From the NCBI RefSeq assembly GCF_023168405.1, contig NZ_AP025285.1:1937236-2001235 (forward strand): 64,000 bases of DNA, written 5' to 3'. A program made the translations under genes and the position numbers. Every line of letters starts with the position of its first letter. Position 1 is the first letter of the stretch. Source of the stretch: Leptogranulimonas caecicola (lineage in GTDB: Bacteria > Actinomycetota > Coriobacteriia > Coriobacteriales > Atopobiaceae). Below the pieces are notes generated by a model. It worked only from the letters and a program-made list of their open reading frames with translations. It was not told where the DNA came from and searched no databases. Positions 10,787 to 19,183 of this stretch are shown in pieces.

Positions 10787-12769
10787 ATGCCAGAGAGGGT
10801 CCTCGGCGGACGCTACCGGGTCCAAGGCAAGATTGGCATCGGCGGAATGGCCACGGTGTACCGCGGCACTGACGAGGTACTGGGGCGCACAGTCGCCATC
10901 AAAACCATGTTGCCGCAGTACGCGGCCGACCCCTCCTTCGCCGCCCGCTTCAAGCAGGAGGCCCAGGCGGCCGCCGCGCTTCAGAGCCCCTACATCGTGG
11001 GCATCTTCGACTGGGGCAAGGACGGCGACACCTACTACATCATCATGGAGTACCTGCGCGGCACCGACCTCAAGAGCGGCATCCGCACCCACGGCGCCTT
11101 GGACTCCCGCAAGGTGGCCCAGATCGGCTCCCAGATTTGCCAGGCGCTCTCGGTGGCCCACAAGCACGACATCATCCACCGTGACATCAAGCCTCAAAAC
11201 ATCATGGTGCAGCCGGACGGCAACATCAAAGTCATGGACTTTGGCATCGCCCGAGCAAAGAACAGCCACCTTACCGCCGACAACTCCGTCCTTGGCACCG
11301 CTCACTACGTCTCTCCCGAGCAAACCAAGGGCCAGCCCCTAGGCCCCACCTCCGACATCTACAGCCTGGGCATCGTCATGTACGAGGCTGCCTGCGGCAA
11401 GGTGCCCTTCGACGGCGACGACGCCATCTCTGTGGCCTTGAAGCAGGTCAACGAGCAGCCTGTGCCGCCCTCCCAGGTGAACCCCAACGTGGACCCCCAG
11501 CTTGAGGCCATCATCCTCAAGTGCCTCATGAAAGATCCCGCCCAGCGCTTCCAGACGGCGGACGAGCTGCGCCGCGCCCTCACCGACTACCTTGCCGGCC
11601 GCGTGGTAGCCATCTCCAACAACGCCACCACCATGCTGCCTGCGGCAGCCACCACACGCCTCAACAAAGGCGGCCAGGGCACCCAGCAGATGAACCGGGT
11701 GGCTCCCGACTCCAAGTCCGGCGACACCCGCATACAGGCCTCTATGGGCCGCAACGTGACCCCCGTGGATGACGAGGGCCCCTCCAAAGGCAAGCGCGTG
11801 GGCATCATCCTAGGGGTGATCGCCGCCATCGCCATCCTAGGCGTGGCCCTCTGGTTCCTCTTTGGGCAGCAAGCCGGCGATCGCAGCGTGCCCAACTACA
11901 TCACCATGAGCCAGGATGACGCCACCAAGGCCATCAAAGACTCTGACTTCTTCCAGGTGGGCACCATCTCCGAGTCCTACGACGACAACGCCGCCGAAGG
12001 CACCGTCATGGCCCAGGACCCTGAGAGCGGCTCCATGCGCCCCAAGGGGACGCGTATCAACCTCACCGTCTCCAAGGGCAAGCGGCCCGCCCAAGAAGTG
12101 ACGGTGCCCGACCTCTCCAACATGACCCCCGACCAGGCAGAGGAAGCCCTCACCAAGCTGGGTCTTGTGGGCAAAGCCGGAGACTCCGTGTCCGACAACT
12201 CCATCGAAGCCGGCCACGTAGCCCGCCAGAGCCCCGCTGCCGGCACCAGCGCCAAAGAGGGTGACACGGTGACCTACAACCTCTCCAAGGGCGCCGAATC
12301 CAAGAGCGTCCCCGACGTCACCGGGTACACCCAGGAAAGCGCCACCTCCACGCTGGAGAACGCAGGCTTCATCGTCTCTGTAGGCAACAGCACCGCCAGC
12401 GACACCGTGCCTGCCGGCTCCGTCATCAGCTACACGCCTTCTGGCAACCAGCCCACCGGCACCACCATCTCGCTCACCATCTCCACCGGCCGCAAGTCTG
12501 TGGATGTGCCCAACGTGGATGGCTTGAACTTCGAGGAGGCCCAGAGCACCCTGGAAAACGCCGGCCTGCGCTACAACACCCGCTGGCAAGCAAGCACCAG
12601 CGTGGCTAAAGGCCAGGTCATTAGCCACTCGCCCTCTGGCTCGCAGCCCACCGGCACCACAGTGACCATCATTGTGTCCGCCGGCCCCGACACCTCCTCC
12701 CAACAACCGACTAGCCCTGGCAACGCTGGCAACAACGGAGGTACCGACGGAACGAACAGCGAGGATTAG
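10787..12769 (+). CDS. pknB: PASTA-domain Ser/Thr kinase (PknB/Stk type)
   Basis: 660 residues. The ATG follows GGAGAGGG. Kinase domain 10-275: glycine loop GIGGMATV (17-24), K39, HRD (131-133), N138 and DFG (151-153), all intact. After a Thr/Ser-rich juxtamembrane stretch comes one membrane helix (~337-358), then four PASTA repeats (~368-440, ~441-507, ~508-572, ~573-640), each with a PxGT-type ending, and a Ser/Asn/Gly-rich tail. PASTA repeats bind muropeptides or lipid II, so this is the wall-sensing kinase of the cluster. A 128-bp gap separates it from the fusion gene, leaving room for its own promoter. The position matches pknB in mycobacteria. Confidence 0.96.
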   Translation: MPERVLGGRYRVQGKIGIGGMATVYRGTDEVLGRTVAIKTMLPQYAADPSFAARFKQEAQAAAALQSPYIVGIFDWGKDGDTYYIIMEYLRGTDLKSGIRTHGALDSRKVAQIGSQICQALSVAHKHDIIHRDIKPQNIMVQPDGNIKVMDFGIARAKNSHLTADNSVLGTAHYVSPEQTKGQPLGPTSDIYSLGIVMYEAACGKVPFDGDDAISVALKQVNEQPVPPSQVNPNVDPQLEAIILKCLMKDPAQRFQTADELRRALTDYLAGRVVAISNNATTMLPAAATTRLNKGGQGTQQMNRVAPDSKSGDTRIQASMGRNVTPVDDEGPSKGKRVGIILGVIAAIAILGVALWFLFGQQAGDRSVPNYITMSQDDATKAIKDSDFFQVGTISESYDDNAAEGTVMAQDPESGSMRPKGTRINLTVSKGKRPAQEVTVPDLSNMTPDQAEEALTKLGLVGKAGDSVSDNSIEAGHVARQSPAAGTSAKEGDTVTYNLSKGAESKSVPDVTGYTQESATSTLENAGFIVSVGNSTASDTVPAGSVISYTPSGNQPTGTTISLTISTGRKSVDVPNVDGLNFEEAQSTLENAGLRYNTRWQASTSVAKGQVISHSPSGSQPTGTTVTIIVSAGPDTSSQQPTSPGNAGNNGGTDGTNSED

Positions 12770-12930
12770 CCTAGCGTTGGCTGCACGGCGGCCCTCAAAC
12801 CCAGAGGGGTCTGCTGGACCTGCGGACACTGGCCCCACAGGTTGGGACTACTCCACCAGGGGGCACAGGCCTGTAAAATGGCGCGGCCTCCAGAACTAGA
12901 GTTTCGCAGGCCTCCAGAACTAGGGTCTCA

Positions 12931-13035
12931 ATGCCTCAGAAATACTACTGCGATAGTTACACTATATGTAGCTATCGCAGTTTTTCTATCTTTGTCTCAT
13001 TACAATGTAACTAACGTAGCTTGTTTTTAGAGGGC
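12931..13035 (+). repeat. AT-rich dyad repeat, copy C
   Basis: Begins GCCTCAGAAA, like the copies at ~14998 and ~16865, contains TAGTTACA...TGTAGCTA, and ends GTAGCTTGTTTTTAGAGGG, nearly identical to 28862-28880 (GTAGCTTATTTTTAGAGGG). Confidence 0.6.
12947..12985 (+). terminator. Hairpin terminator downstream of pknB
   Basis: 15-bp stem, ACTGCGATAGTTACA with TGTAGCTATCGCAGT (one G-T pair), loop CTATA, then TTTTT. It is part of an AT-rich repeat family with other copies near 15.0, 16.9 and 28.8 kb. Confidence 0.7.
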
Positions 13036-13383
13036 GCACATCCCCTTTATCCCCCTTATTCTCCAAGCCGCTTTTGCATCCTCCCCTGCCCTCCAATCTC
13101 GAGGTCCCCTTCGCCCCACATGCACTTACGACTTCCTCACTTCAAGTGCAAACCTGCCGCCCTTGGATCGCTCTTCGCCCTCTCTCGTGTTACTCTGACT
13201 TCGCTGGGCCGAGCAGAACCTCTTCCATCCTCTCTGCAGCGCGTGTGGCGGCGCCATCGGACCCACAGAAAGGCAGAGTGCATCTTGCGCATCTTCTAGA
13301 CATCCTCAGGTATCCGCCATAGATACTGCCAGCTCGTGAGCCATTTTTCGCATGAGTCAGGCAGTTCCAAGGAGTCTAGATTT

Positions 13384-14862
13384 ATGCCTATCGTTTTATC
13401 TGACGTGACGTTTGCCTATCCCCGCGCCACCAAGCCCCTCATTCACAATCTATCTCTCACCTTCACCATCGGCTGGACCTGCCTCTTAGGCGACAACGGC
13501 TGCGGCAAAACCACGCTGGTAAAGCTCGCCGCAGGGCTGCTGGAGCCGCAGCAGGGCACCATTCAGCGCTTGGATTATGTGGCCTGGTGCCCTCAGGATC
13601 CCCAGCAGGCACCAGAGGCTCTCCTCGATTTCGCCTGCGCCTACGACCCCCTCGCCCGGAGCCTCCGCTCCCGCCTGGCCCTTCAAGACGACATGCCTTG
13701 GCGCTTCGCCCAGCTTTCCTGCGGCGAACAAAAGAAGCTCCAGGTAGCCGTCGCGCTTTGGCAACAACCCGACGCCCTCATCCTCGACGAGCCCACCAAC
13801 CACATCGACCACCAGGCGCGCCGACAGCTGCTGGAAGTGCTTCAACAATTCAAGGGCACGGGTATCCTGGTGAGCCACGACCGCCAGTTGCTGGATCTTC
13901 TCGGCAACCGATGCGCTTGCTTCGAGCAGGGTCGCGTAATCTTGCGACCGGGAAACTCCTCGGTGGTGAGGGCACAGATGGAGCTAGAGCGGCGCAGTGC
14001 GGCGCATGAGCGGCAGTCGGCCACTCGGGAGCTGAATCGTCTTGCTGCCGAGAAACTCCAACGCTCCCACCAAGCAGCTGCCGCAGCGTCGAAACGCTCC
14101 AAACGCGGGCTGGACCCCAAGGATCACGATGGGCGGGCGCGCATTGGGCTGGCGATTGTCTCGGGACAGGACGGGGCTGCCGGGCGGCGGTCCAGTGCGA
14201 TGGACGCTCGGCTGAAGAGGGCTCAGGAGCGCAAAGCTGCAGCTCAGGTGAGTAAGCGCTACGACGGCAACCTTTGGGTGGAGATGGAGGTGCATCCGCG
14301 CCCAGTGTTGCTTCGTTGTGGAGCGACGTCTATTGCGTGCGGCGAGGACGAGCTGGCGGTGCCTGACCTGTACGTAGGACATCACGACCATGTGGGCATG
14401 GTGGGACCGAATGGCTCGGGGAAGAGCACGTTGGTGAGATGGCTTCTGACACAGGCACCCCAGGATGTGCGAGTGCTTTATGTGCCTCAGGAGGTGGATG
14501 AAGAGGGTACTCGGAAGCTGCTGGAGCGCTTAGCCGAGCTGAGTGCAGCCGAACGCGGGCAAGTGCTCTCGGTGGTGGCACAACTTAATTCTGAGCCGGA
14601 GCGCATTTTGGAAGGGGGATCGTTGAGTCCCGGCGAGGCCCGCAAGTTGATAATCGCATTGGGCATGCTTGAGAAGCCGCAGCTACTGGTGCTGGATGAG
14701 CCAACAAATCATCTGGATTTGCATTCGGTAGAAGCGCTGGAGCGCGCACTGGCCGACTTCCCTGGCGCACTGCTTGCTGTAAGCCACGATTACGCATTCT
14801 TGGACGCTTGCTGCGAAATGCGATGGCGAGTTGAGGGTGGAGCCGTGAGGGTGAAAGCGTGA
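13384..14862 (+). CDS. ABC-F family ATPase (possible ribosome-protection protein)
   Basis: 492 residues. The ATG at 13384 follows AAGGAG; an in-frame ATG at 13336 has no site. Two ABC cassettes and no membrane helices: first Walker A GDNGCGKTT, signature LSCGEQKK, Walker B LILDEPTNHID; second GPNGSGKST, LSPGEARK, LVLDEPTNHLD. The linker (~205-290) is strongly basic and contains KDHDGRARIGLA, a style seen in Lsa/Vga-type ABC-F proteins that dislodge antibiotics from the ribosome. Housekeeping ABC-F translation factors are the alternative. A long untranslated leader precedes it, as in drug-induced ABC-F genes, but no attenuator was identified. Confidence 0.88.
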   Translation: MPIVLSDVTFAYPRATKPLIHNLSLTFTIGWTCLLGDNGCGKTTLVKLAAGLLEPQQGTIQRLDYVAWCPQDPQQAPEALLDFACAYDPLARSLRSRLALQDDMPWRFAQLSCGEQKKLQVAVALWQQPDALILDEPTNHIDHQARRQLLEVLQQFKGTGILVSHDRQLLDLLGNRCACFEQGRVILRPGNSSVVRAQMELERRSAAHERQSATRELNRLAAEKLQRSHQAAAAASKRSKRGLDPKDHDGRARIGLAIVSGQDGAAGRRSSAMDARLKRAQERKAAAQVSKRYDGNLWVEMEVHPRPVLLRCGATSIACGEDELAVPDLYVGHHDHVGMVGPNGSGKSTLVRWLLTQAPQDVRVLYVPQEVDEEGTRKLLERLAELSAAERGQVLSVVAQLNSEPERILEGGSLSPGEARKLIIALGMLEKPQLLVLDEPTNHLDLHSVEALERALADFPGALLAVSHDYAFLDACCEMRWRVEGGAVRVKA

Positions 14863-15086
14863 GCGATAGGTGGCGCGCTGTGAACGCGATCGCTATTGGA
14901 GGAATGAGGCTGAGTGACTGGGGTAATGAAAGTGGTTTCTACGAGATAGAAGGGATAGTCCACAGGCGGTAGAGGAGGGCCAATAAAGGGTAAATGTGCC
15001 TCAGAAAAGCATCTACTTTAGCTACATAGCATGGTAGCTAAAGTAAAAGTATAGATATAAATACCACTATCTTAGCAACGCTGTGA

Positions 15087-15192
15087 TGTAGCTATTGAAG
15101 AAGGTTTTCTGAGGGAGCCAGACCCTAAAGTCATGGGTCCATAGGAAGGTGCTAGACCCTAAGAGCCATGGGGCCCTAGGGGTGCGCCAGAC
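15087..15192 (+). repeat. Long direct repeat flanking the CAP gene, copy A
   Basis: 106 bp from TGTAGCTATTGAAGAAGG to GGGGTGCGCCAGAC. It matches 16952-17056 over its full length with about a dozen substitutions and one indel. Internally it holds two AGACCCTAA...CCATGG units. Confidence 0.9.
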
Positions 15193-15282
15193 TATACCGC
15201 CCTGGGCCGTAGCTTTGTCACGGGACTAGGAGTGTTGCCTCATTTCCTCTTGTCTGGCTTGCTCTGGGCCATCCCTGCCAAG

Positions 15283-15318
15283 AAAAGGCCTCATCTGCAG
15301 CCATTGTGCAGATGAGGG
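15283..15318 (-). terminator. Terminator of the CAP-domain gene
   Basis: Stem GCCTCATCTGCA (15288-15299) with TGCAGATGAGGG (15307-15318). The minus strand then reads CCTTTTCTTGG. It lies about 35 bp beyond the stop codon. Confidence 0.85.
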
Positions 15319-15351
15319 CTCAAGGGATCCAGCAGAAGGAGTACGGAGCGC

Positions 15352-16725
15352 TTAGCGGGTAGCGTCCCAGACTCCCGCGCCGTTCACGTGCCAGCGGCCA
15401 ATCCACCTGTTGGTGGCCATAGCGCCGGAGCCGCCCACGTAGTAGTTGCCAATCCAGCGGTTGGCCGCCATGGCGCCAGAGCCGTCCATCCAGTACCAGG
15501 CACCCCCAATCCACTGCCAGCCGGTGAGCATGGCGCCAGAGCCATTCAAGTAGTACCAGGCATTGCCTACCCAGCGCCAACCGGTAGCCATAGCGCCTGA
15601 ACCGGTGAGGTAGTACCAGGTGCCTCCCACTTTCACCCAACCGGTGGCCATGGCGCCAGAGCCGTCCATCCAGTACCAGGCGCCGCCAGTGTAGATCCAG
15701 CCGGTAGCCATGGCGCCAGAATTATCCAGCCAATACCAATGGCCACCGGTATTAACCCAGCCGGTGGACCAGCCATTACCATTCCACCAGCGCCAGCGTC
15801 CTCCATCCTGACACCAATTGGGTTGGGAGGCAGCCGCAAGCTTAGCCTTAGCAGCATTGAGACGATTTTGGGCAGCCACAAGCTTATCGGCAGAGCCATT
15901 GATCTCGGGATTCTTCTCGTACTCGGCCACCAGAGCATCGAACTCAGCGGTGGTGTAGGCAGGCTTGTTGAATTCAAAGGTCTCACCATGAGTGATGGGG
16001 TATTTGTTCCCAGACACAGTATTTGTTGCAAAACCTGTGGTAAGGTAGTTCGAATTCACAATGTTGAGATAATGGCCAGTCTCTCCACCTTTTTCTGGTG
16101 CATACGTCTTGCCAGTAGAAGGATTGGTCACATTGCTGTTCTTATAGGTGGCCATTTCTTCCCAATACCAACCCTCAAAAGGATCTGCATAGCCCCAAGA
16201 GAGATTCTCACCCACTTTATAAGCTTGGGTATGACCTAAAACCACTGCAGATTTGTTGCCTTGAACAGCGGCAATGGCCATGAGCTCAGGGCTTACCTTG
16301 AACTGGCCCAGTACAGCACCAGTCTTGGGATCTGTTTTGGCCTCAGCGCGCAAACGGTTGCACTCCTTGATCCACTTAAGCGACTCTTTGAAGTTGGCCC
16401 AGGAAGTGGCGTCACCGGATGCCCCAATCTTTGTATTGGCCAAGATAGGCGACTTGGTAAGCACCTCCACGGCCTCTTTGCCACCAGCCTTGCCAGTGGA
16501 CTGCATCCACTGAAAGAATGTGAGTTCGTTGATGGTGGCCTTGGCAGAGAGCGAGTTTACTTCGCTTTGAGCTGCATCTACCTCTCGCTGGGCTGCAGCT
16601 TTGATCTCTGGCTGATTTAGTGGCACATAGGCTTGTGCTGTGACAGGAACGGCCAACAGCAGGCAGGCGCACATCGCCAATAATGCGAAAGTCTTTCTGA
16701 CTAGGGTTTTGCGCAAGCTAAACAC
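15352..16725 (-). CDS. Secreted CAP-domain protein with C-terminal cell-wall-binding repeats
   Basis: 457 residues from the GTG at 16725, which follows GAGGAGAG. A start at 16770 is open but has no site. A signal peptide (~1-32, hydrophobic ALLAMCACLLLAVPVTAQA) is followed by a CAP/SCP-PR1 domain (~50-230) with LGHTQAYKVGENLSWGY and FEGWYWEE, the usual His/Glu-containing core. After an Ala/Lys helix come five full ~20-residue repeats (GW..GG.WYW...SGAMAT) and two short ones, as in choline/cell-wall-binding proteins. It is probably held on teichoic acid or other wall polymers; its CAP activity is unknown. The gene stands alone between two copies of a ~105-bp direct repeat. Both ends have AT-rich DNA. 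Confidence 0.88.
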   Translation of the reverse strand: MFSLRKTLVRKTFALLAMCACLLLAVPVTAQAYVPLNQPEIKAAAQREVDAAQSEVNSLSAKATINELTFFQWMQSTGKAGGKEAVEVLTKSPILANTKIGASGDATSWANFKESLKWIKECNRLRAEAKTDPKTGAVLGQFKVSPELMAIAAVQGNKSAVVLGHTQAYKVGENLSWGYADPFEGWYWEEMATYKNSNVTNPSTGKTYAPEKGGETGHYLNIVNSNYLTTGFATNTVSGNKYPITHGETFEFNKPAYTTAEFDALVAEYEKNPEINGSADKLVAAQNRLNAAKAKLAAASQPNWCQDGGRWRWWNGNGWSTGWVNTGGHWYWLDNSGAMATGWIYTGGAWYWMDGSGAMATGWVKVGGTWYYLTGSGAMATGWRWVGNAWYYLNGSGAMLTGWQWIGGAWYWMDGSGAMAANRWIGNYYVGGSGAMATNRWIGRWHVNGAGVWDATR

Positions 16726-16951
16726 AGACTTCTCTCCTCGAACTATTATTACTAATATAAATTCGAACAACGTACTCCCTTATTTATATCAGTTGATTCA
16801 GTTCTTGTTAAGCTTGATGTAATGGAGAGACTCCTTAAGGCGCAAATTCGGCTGATAGTGGGCATTCAGAAAAAACTGCGTTAGCTACATATGAATGAAA
16901 CTACTAAAGAAGCATGTGTCGACACATACTTCTACCTCAGCTACATTCTAG

Positions 16952-17056
16952 TGTAGCTATTGAAGAAGGTTTTCTGAGTGGGCTAGACCCTAAAACCATG
17001 GAGCCATAGGAAGGTGCTAGACCCTAAAACCATGGGACCCTAGGGGTGCGCCAGAC
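16952..17056 (+). repeat. Long direct repeat flanking the CAP gene, copy B
   Basis: 105 bp matching copy A (15087-15192) in the same orientation, from TGTAGCTATTGAAGAAGG to GGGGTGCGCCAGAC. Confidence 0.9.
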
Positions 17057-17157
17057 CTTTAAGGCAGCCTCTCGAGCACCCGTACTCTCACCCTCAAAAA
17101 CAACCTCGCCCAAAAAACTGTCAGTCACCGCAGGCGAGACCCCACCTGCCTATACGC

Positions 17158-17191
17158 AAACAGCCCAGAACCCCACGCGGGCTCTGGGCTG
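17158..17191 (-). terminator. Terminator of tRNA-Arg
   Basis: Stem CAGCCCAGA (17161-17169) with TCTGGGCTG (17183-17191), followed on the minus strand by TTTGCG. It starts 11 bp from the tRNA end. Confidence 0.7.
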
Positions 17192-17202
17192 CAATCAATT
17201 CG

Positions 17203-17278
17203 TGGTGCGCCTGGGCGGATTCGAACCGTCGACACCCGCTTTAGGAGAGCGGTGCTCTATCCCCTGAGCTACAGACGC
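17203..17278 (-). tRNA. tRNA-Arg (anticodon CCT)
   Basis: 76-nt cloverleaf with encoded CCA. Acceptor GCGTCTG/CAGGCGC (one wobble), anticodon loop CTCCTAA giving CCT, T-loop GGTTCGAATCC. Confidence 0.95.
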
Positions 17279-17384
17279 ATGATTGGACTATTTTAACGCA
17301 TCCGGCTGGTTAAGGCACCCCCGCTCAGGCGTCCCTGCTCGCTCGAGCATCCCAGCGAGGGATGCCAGCCAACCTGCAGCGGCA

Positions 17385-17397
17385 GGGTTTCTCGGCA
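17385..17397 (-). repeat. Exact copy of the 13-mer TGCCGAGAAACCC (minus strand)
   Basis: Reads GGGTTTCTCGGCA on the plus strand. It is intergenic, about 65 bp past the stop of the 17461-18072 gene and in the opposite orientation to the other post-gene copies. Confidence 0.9.
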
Positions 17398-17460
17398 AGA
17401 AGGTGGGCATGCGGTCCTGGTGCAGCGCTCACACATGGCGGACGCGCGGGGCCAGACGTG

Positions 17461-18072
17461 CTATTTGGAGCCCTTCTTGCGCTCGGCTTTGGCCAGGCGC
17501 TTGGCTTCCTCGCGCTTGTAGTCCTCGTCGATGATGGCCTGCATGCGCTTTGCGGAGAGACCGGCTACCGTAGCGTCGGTGTCGCGGCGGATGGGGCGCA
17601 CCTTCACCCAATCGAAGATGAACGAGCCGATGATGCACACGTAAGCCAGAATGAGGCAGACCATGGCCAACATGCCCATAGGCGAAGTGATATCTTGGGA
17701 GGCGCCGGGGAAGATGAACATGGCCAGCCAGGAGACGGCAGTGAGGGCGAGACCCGCGCCCAGGCCAACCCACCACACGCGGCGCACCTTGTTGTAGGCG
17801 GGGTTTTGGCGCAGCAGGATGTTGCTCACCACGGTGGCGCGGTCGCGGGCGTCTCGCTCGATGCGCTTTTGCTCCTTGCGCTCCTCCTTGGAGAGAGGGG
17901 CGCCGCCAGCGCGGTTCGCAGACTTGGAGCTGCTCTTCCCCGAGCCCTGAGTCACACTGCCGGCAGCAGCACGCACGGGCTTGGCGCTGGAGGAACTCTT
18001 GCGCGCCATGCCGGAGACGCTCTCGGTGCGCTGCTTGACCGAGCGCTCGTTGTTGGGATTGCGGATGGACAT
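17461..18072 (-). CDS. Two-helix membrane protein, function unknown
   Basis: 203 residues. The first ~85 are Ser/Lys/Arg-rich and likely disordered (KSSSSAKPVRAAAG, ERKEQKRIERDARD). Two membrane helices follow at ~102-122 (WWVGLGAGLALTAVSWLAMF) and ~133-155 (GMLAMVCLILAYVCIIGSFIF), and the C-terminus is basic (KREEAKRLAKAERKKGSK). It starts 4 bp after the purC stop, so it is probably co-transcribed and perhaps translationally coupled with purC. No link to purine synthesis is visible. The small size and charged tails resemble actinobacterial membrane proteins of unknown role. Confidence 0.75.
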   Translation of the reverse strand: MSIRNPNNERSVKQRTESVSGMARKSSSSAKPVRAAAGSVTQGSGKSSSKSANRAGGAPLSKEERKEQKRIERDARDRATVVSNILLRQNPAYNKVRRVWWVGLGAGLALTAVSWLAMFIFPGASQDITSPMGMLAMVCLILAYVCIIGSFIFDWVKVRPIRRDTDATVAGLSAKRMQAIIDEDYKREEAKRLAKAERKKGSK

Positions 18073-18075
18073 GTA

Positions 18076-18960
18076 TTACTGCTCCTTCATGGGGACAAAA
18101 GCGTCGCCCGTAATCTTTTCAAACGCTTCTTTGTAGCGTTTCGAAGTGCCTTCGATGATCTGGGCAGGCAGATGAGGGGGCTCACCCTGCATGTCCCAGT
18201 TGGCCTTGAGCCAGTCGCGCACAAACTGCTTGTCATAGCTGGGCTGCACCTGGCCTTCTTGATAACCCTCTTGAGGCCAGAAGCGGCTGGAGTCCGGCGT
18301 AAGTGCCTCGTCGATGAGCACCACCTCACCGTCGATAAGGCCAAACTCGAATTTGGTGTCAGCGATGATGATGCCTTGCGTGGCTGCATAGTCTGCCGCG
18401 GCCTTATAGAGCTTAAGCGATAAATCCCGCAGTTGGGAGGCGATGTCTTCGCCCACAATCTCTACGCAGCGTTCATAAGAAATATTCTCATCATGGTCGC
18501 CGATGGCCGCTTTGGTGGACGGGGTGAACAACGGCTCGGGAAGCTTGGAGGCCTCAGTGAGGCCCTCTGGCAGAGAGATGCCGCATACGGTGCCGTCTTC
18601 GTCGTAGGTCTTCTTGCCCGAGCCGGTGAGGTAGCCGCGCACGATGCACTCGATGGGCAGCGGCTGGGCCTTCTTCACCAACATGGCGCGTCCTGCCAGG
18701 TAATCTGCGTAGGGCGCGTACTCCTCCGGGAAATCTTCCACCTGGAGGCTCACCATATGATTTGGAACGATGTCCTTGAACTTGTCAAACCAAAAGGCCG
18801 ACACCCGGGTGAGCACCTCGCCCTTGGAAGGGATCTCGTCGGGCAAGATGAAGTCGAAGGCACTTACGCGGTCGCTGGCTACCATAAGCAGCGTGTCCCC
18901 GCAGTCGTAAATGTCGCGCACTTTGCCCGAAGAATCCGGTCGCTTCTCCATAGCCCCCAT
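18076..18960 (-). CDS. purC: Phosphoribosylaminoimidazole-succinocarboxamide synthase (SAICAR synthetase)
   Basis: 294 residues from the ATG at 18960, which follows AGGGGGAGAG; ATG 18951 is a possible alternative. The enzyme joins CAIR and aspartate using ATP in de novo purine synthesis. Visible motifs: GKVRDIYD at the N-terminus, VASDRVSAFD, VRGYLTGSGKKTY and IIADTKFEFG, all diagnostic of PurC. It is followed at once by a small membrane-protein gene. purB lies 6 kb away rather than adjacent, so the pathway genes are scattered here. Confidence 0.96.
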   Translation of the reverse strand: MGAMEKRPDSSGKVRDIYDCGDTLLMVASDRVSAFDFILPDEIPSKGEVLTRVSAFWFDKFKDIVPNHMVSLQVEDFPEEYAPYADYLAGRAMLVKKAQPLPIECIVRGYLTGSGKKTYDEDGTVCGISLPEGLTEASKLPEPLFTPSTKAAIGDHDENISYERCVEIVGEDIASQLRDLSLKLYKAAADYAATQGIIIADTKFEFGLIDGEVVLIDEALTPDSSRFWPQEGYQEGQVQPSYDKQFVRDWLKANWDMQGEPPHLPAQIIEGTSKRYKEAFEKITGDAFVPMKEQ

Positions 18961-19104
18961 AGCTCTCCCCCTAATCACGTCTTGGCACAAACCGGCGCGC
19001 GGGCTCGACGCCCACGAGCGCCCCTAAGGTCCCTCTGACCCCAAAGCTCAATCATAGGCCAACGGACGCCCGCGCATTTTGGGAGGCTCCCCAAGCATTT
19101 CTGT

Positions 19105-19117
19105 TGCCGAGAAACCC
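19105..19117 (+). repeat. Exact copy of the 13-mer TGCCGAGAAACCC
   Basis: About 70 bp beyond the histidine kinase stop. A short palindrome, GGACCCTTGGGTCC (19147-19160), lies between the stop and the motif and may act as the terminator. Confidence 0.9.
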
Positions 19118-19183
19118 ACAACCCTCAGGGCCGGCACTCTAGTGGCGGACCCTTGGGTCCCCGTGGCTGAAGCCCAAGCGTCC

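Larger units (their letters stand above)
12770..13383 (+). other. 614-bp gene-free leader region
   Basis: No convincing gene. It holds a doubled GGCCTCCAGAACTAG (near 12886 and 12909), an AT-rich hairpin repeat (12931-13035) and then about 300 bp of pyrimidine-rich DNA before the ABC-F gene. A short frame from 13353 (MSQAVPRSLDLCLSFYLT) overlaps the ABC-F start in another frame and could be a leader peptide, but nothing proves it. Confidence 0.5.
14863..15351. other. 489-bp gene-free region between convergent genes
   Basis: No gene seen. It contains the palindrome TACTTTAGCTAC/GTAGCTAAAGTA (near 15018-15049), the first ~105-bp direct repeat (15087-15192) and the terminator of the CAP gene (15283-15318). 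Confidence 0.6.
16726..17202. other. 477-bp gene-free region upstream of the CAP gene
   Basis: No gene. AT-rich promoter-like DNA (16740-16800), palindromes AGCTACATTCTAGTGTAGCT (16939-16958) and ATGTGTCGACACAT (near 16914), direct-repeat copy B, and the terminator of tRNA-Arg. Confidence 0.55.

Noticed and set aside
13021..13322. Two overlapping plus-strand frames before the ABC-F gene
   Set aside because: Pyrimidine-rich DNA gives Pro/Ser-rich frames in several phases, without ribosome sites or family features.
17362..18423. 353-codon plus-strand frame
   Set aside because: Covers the ends of purC and the membrane-protein gene on the other strand and also intergenic 13-mer DNA; no family features.
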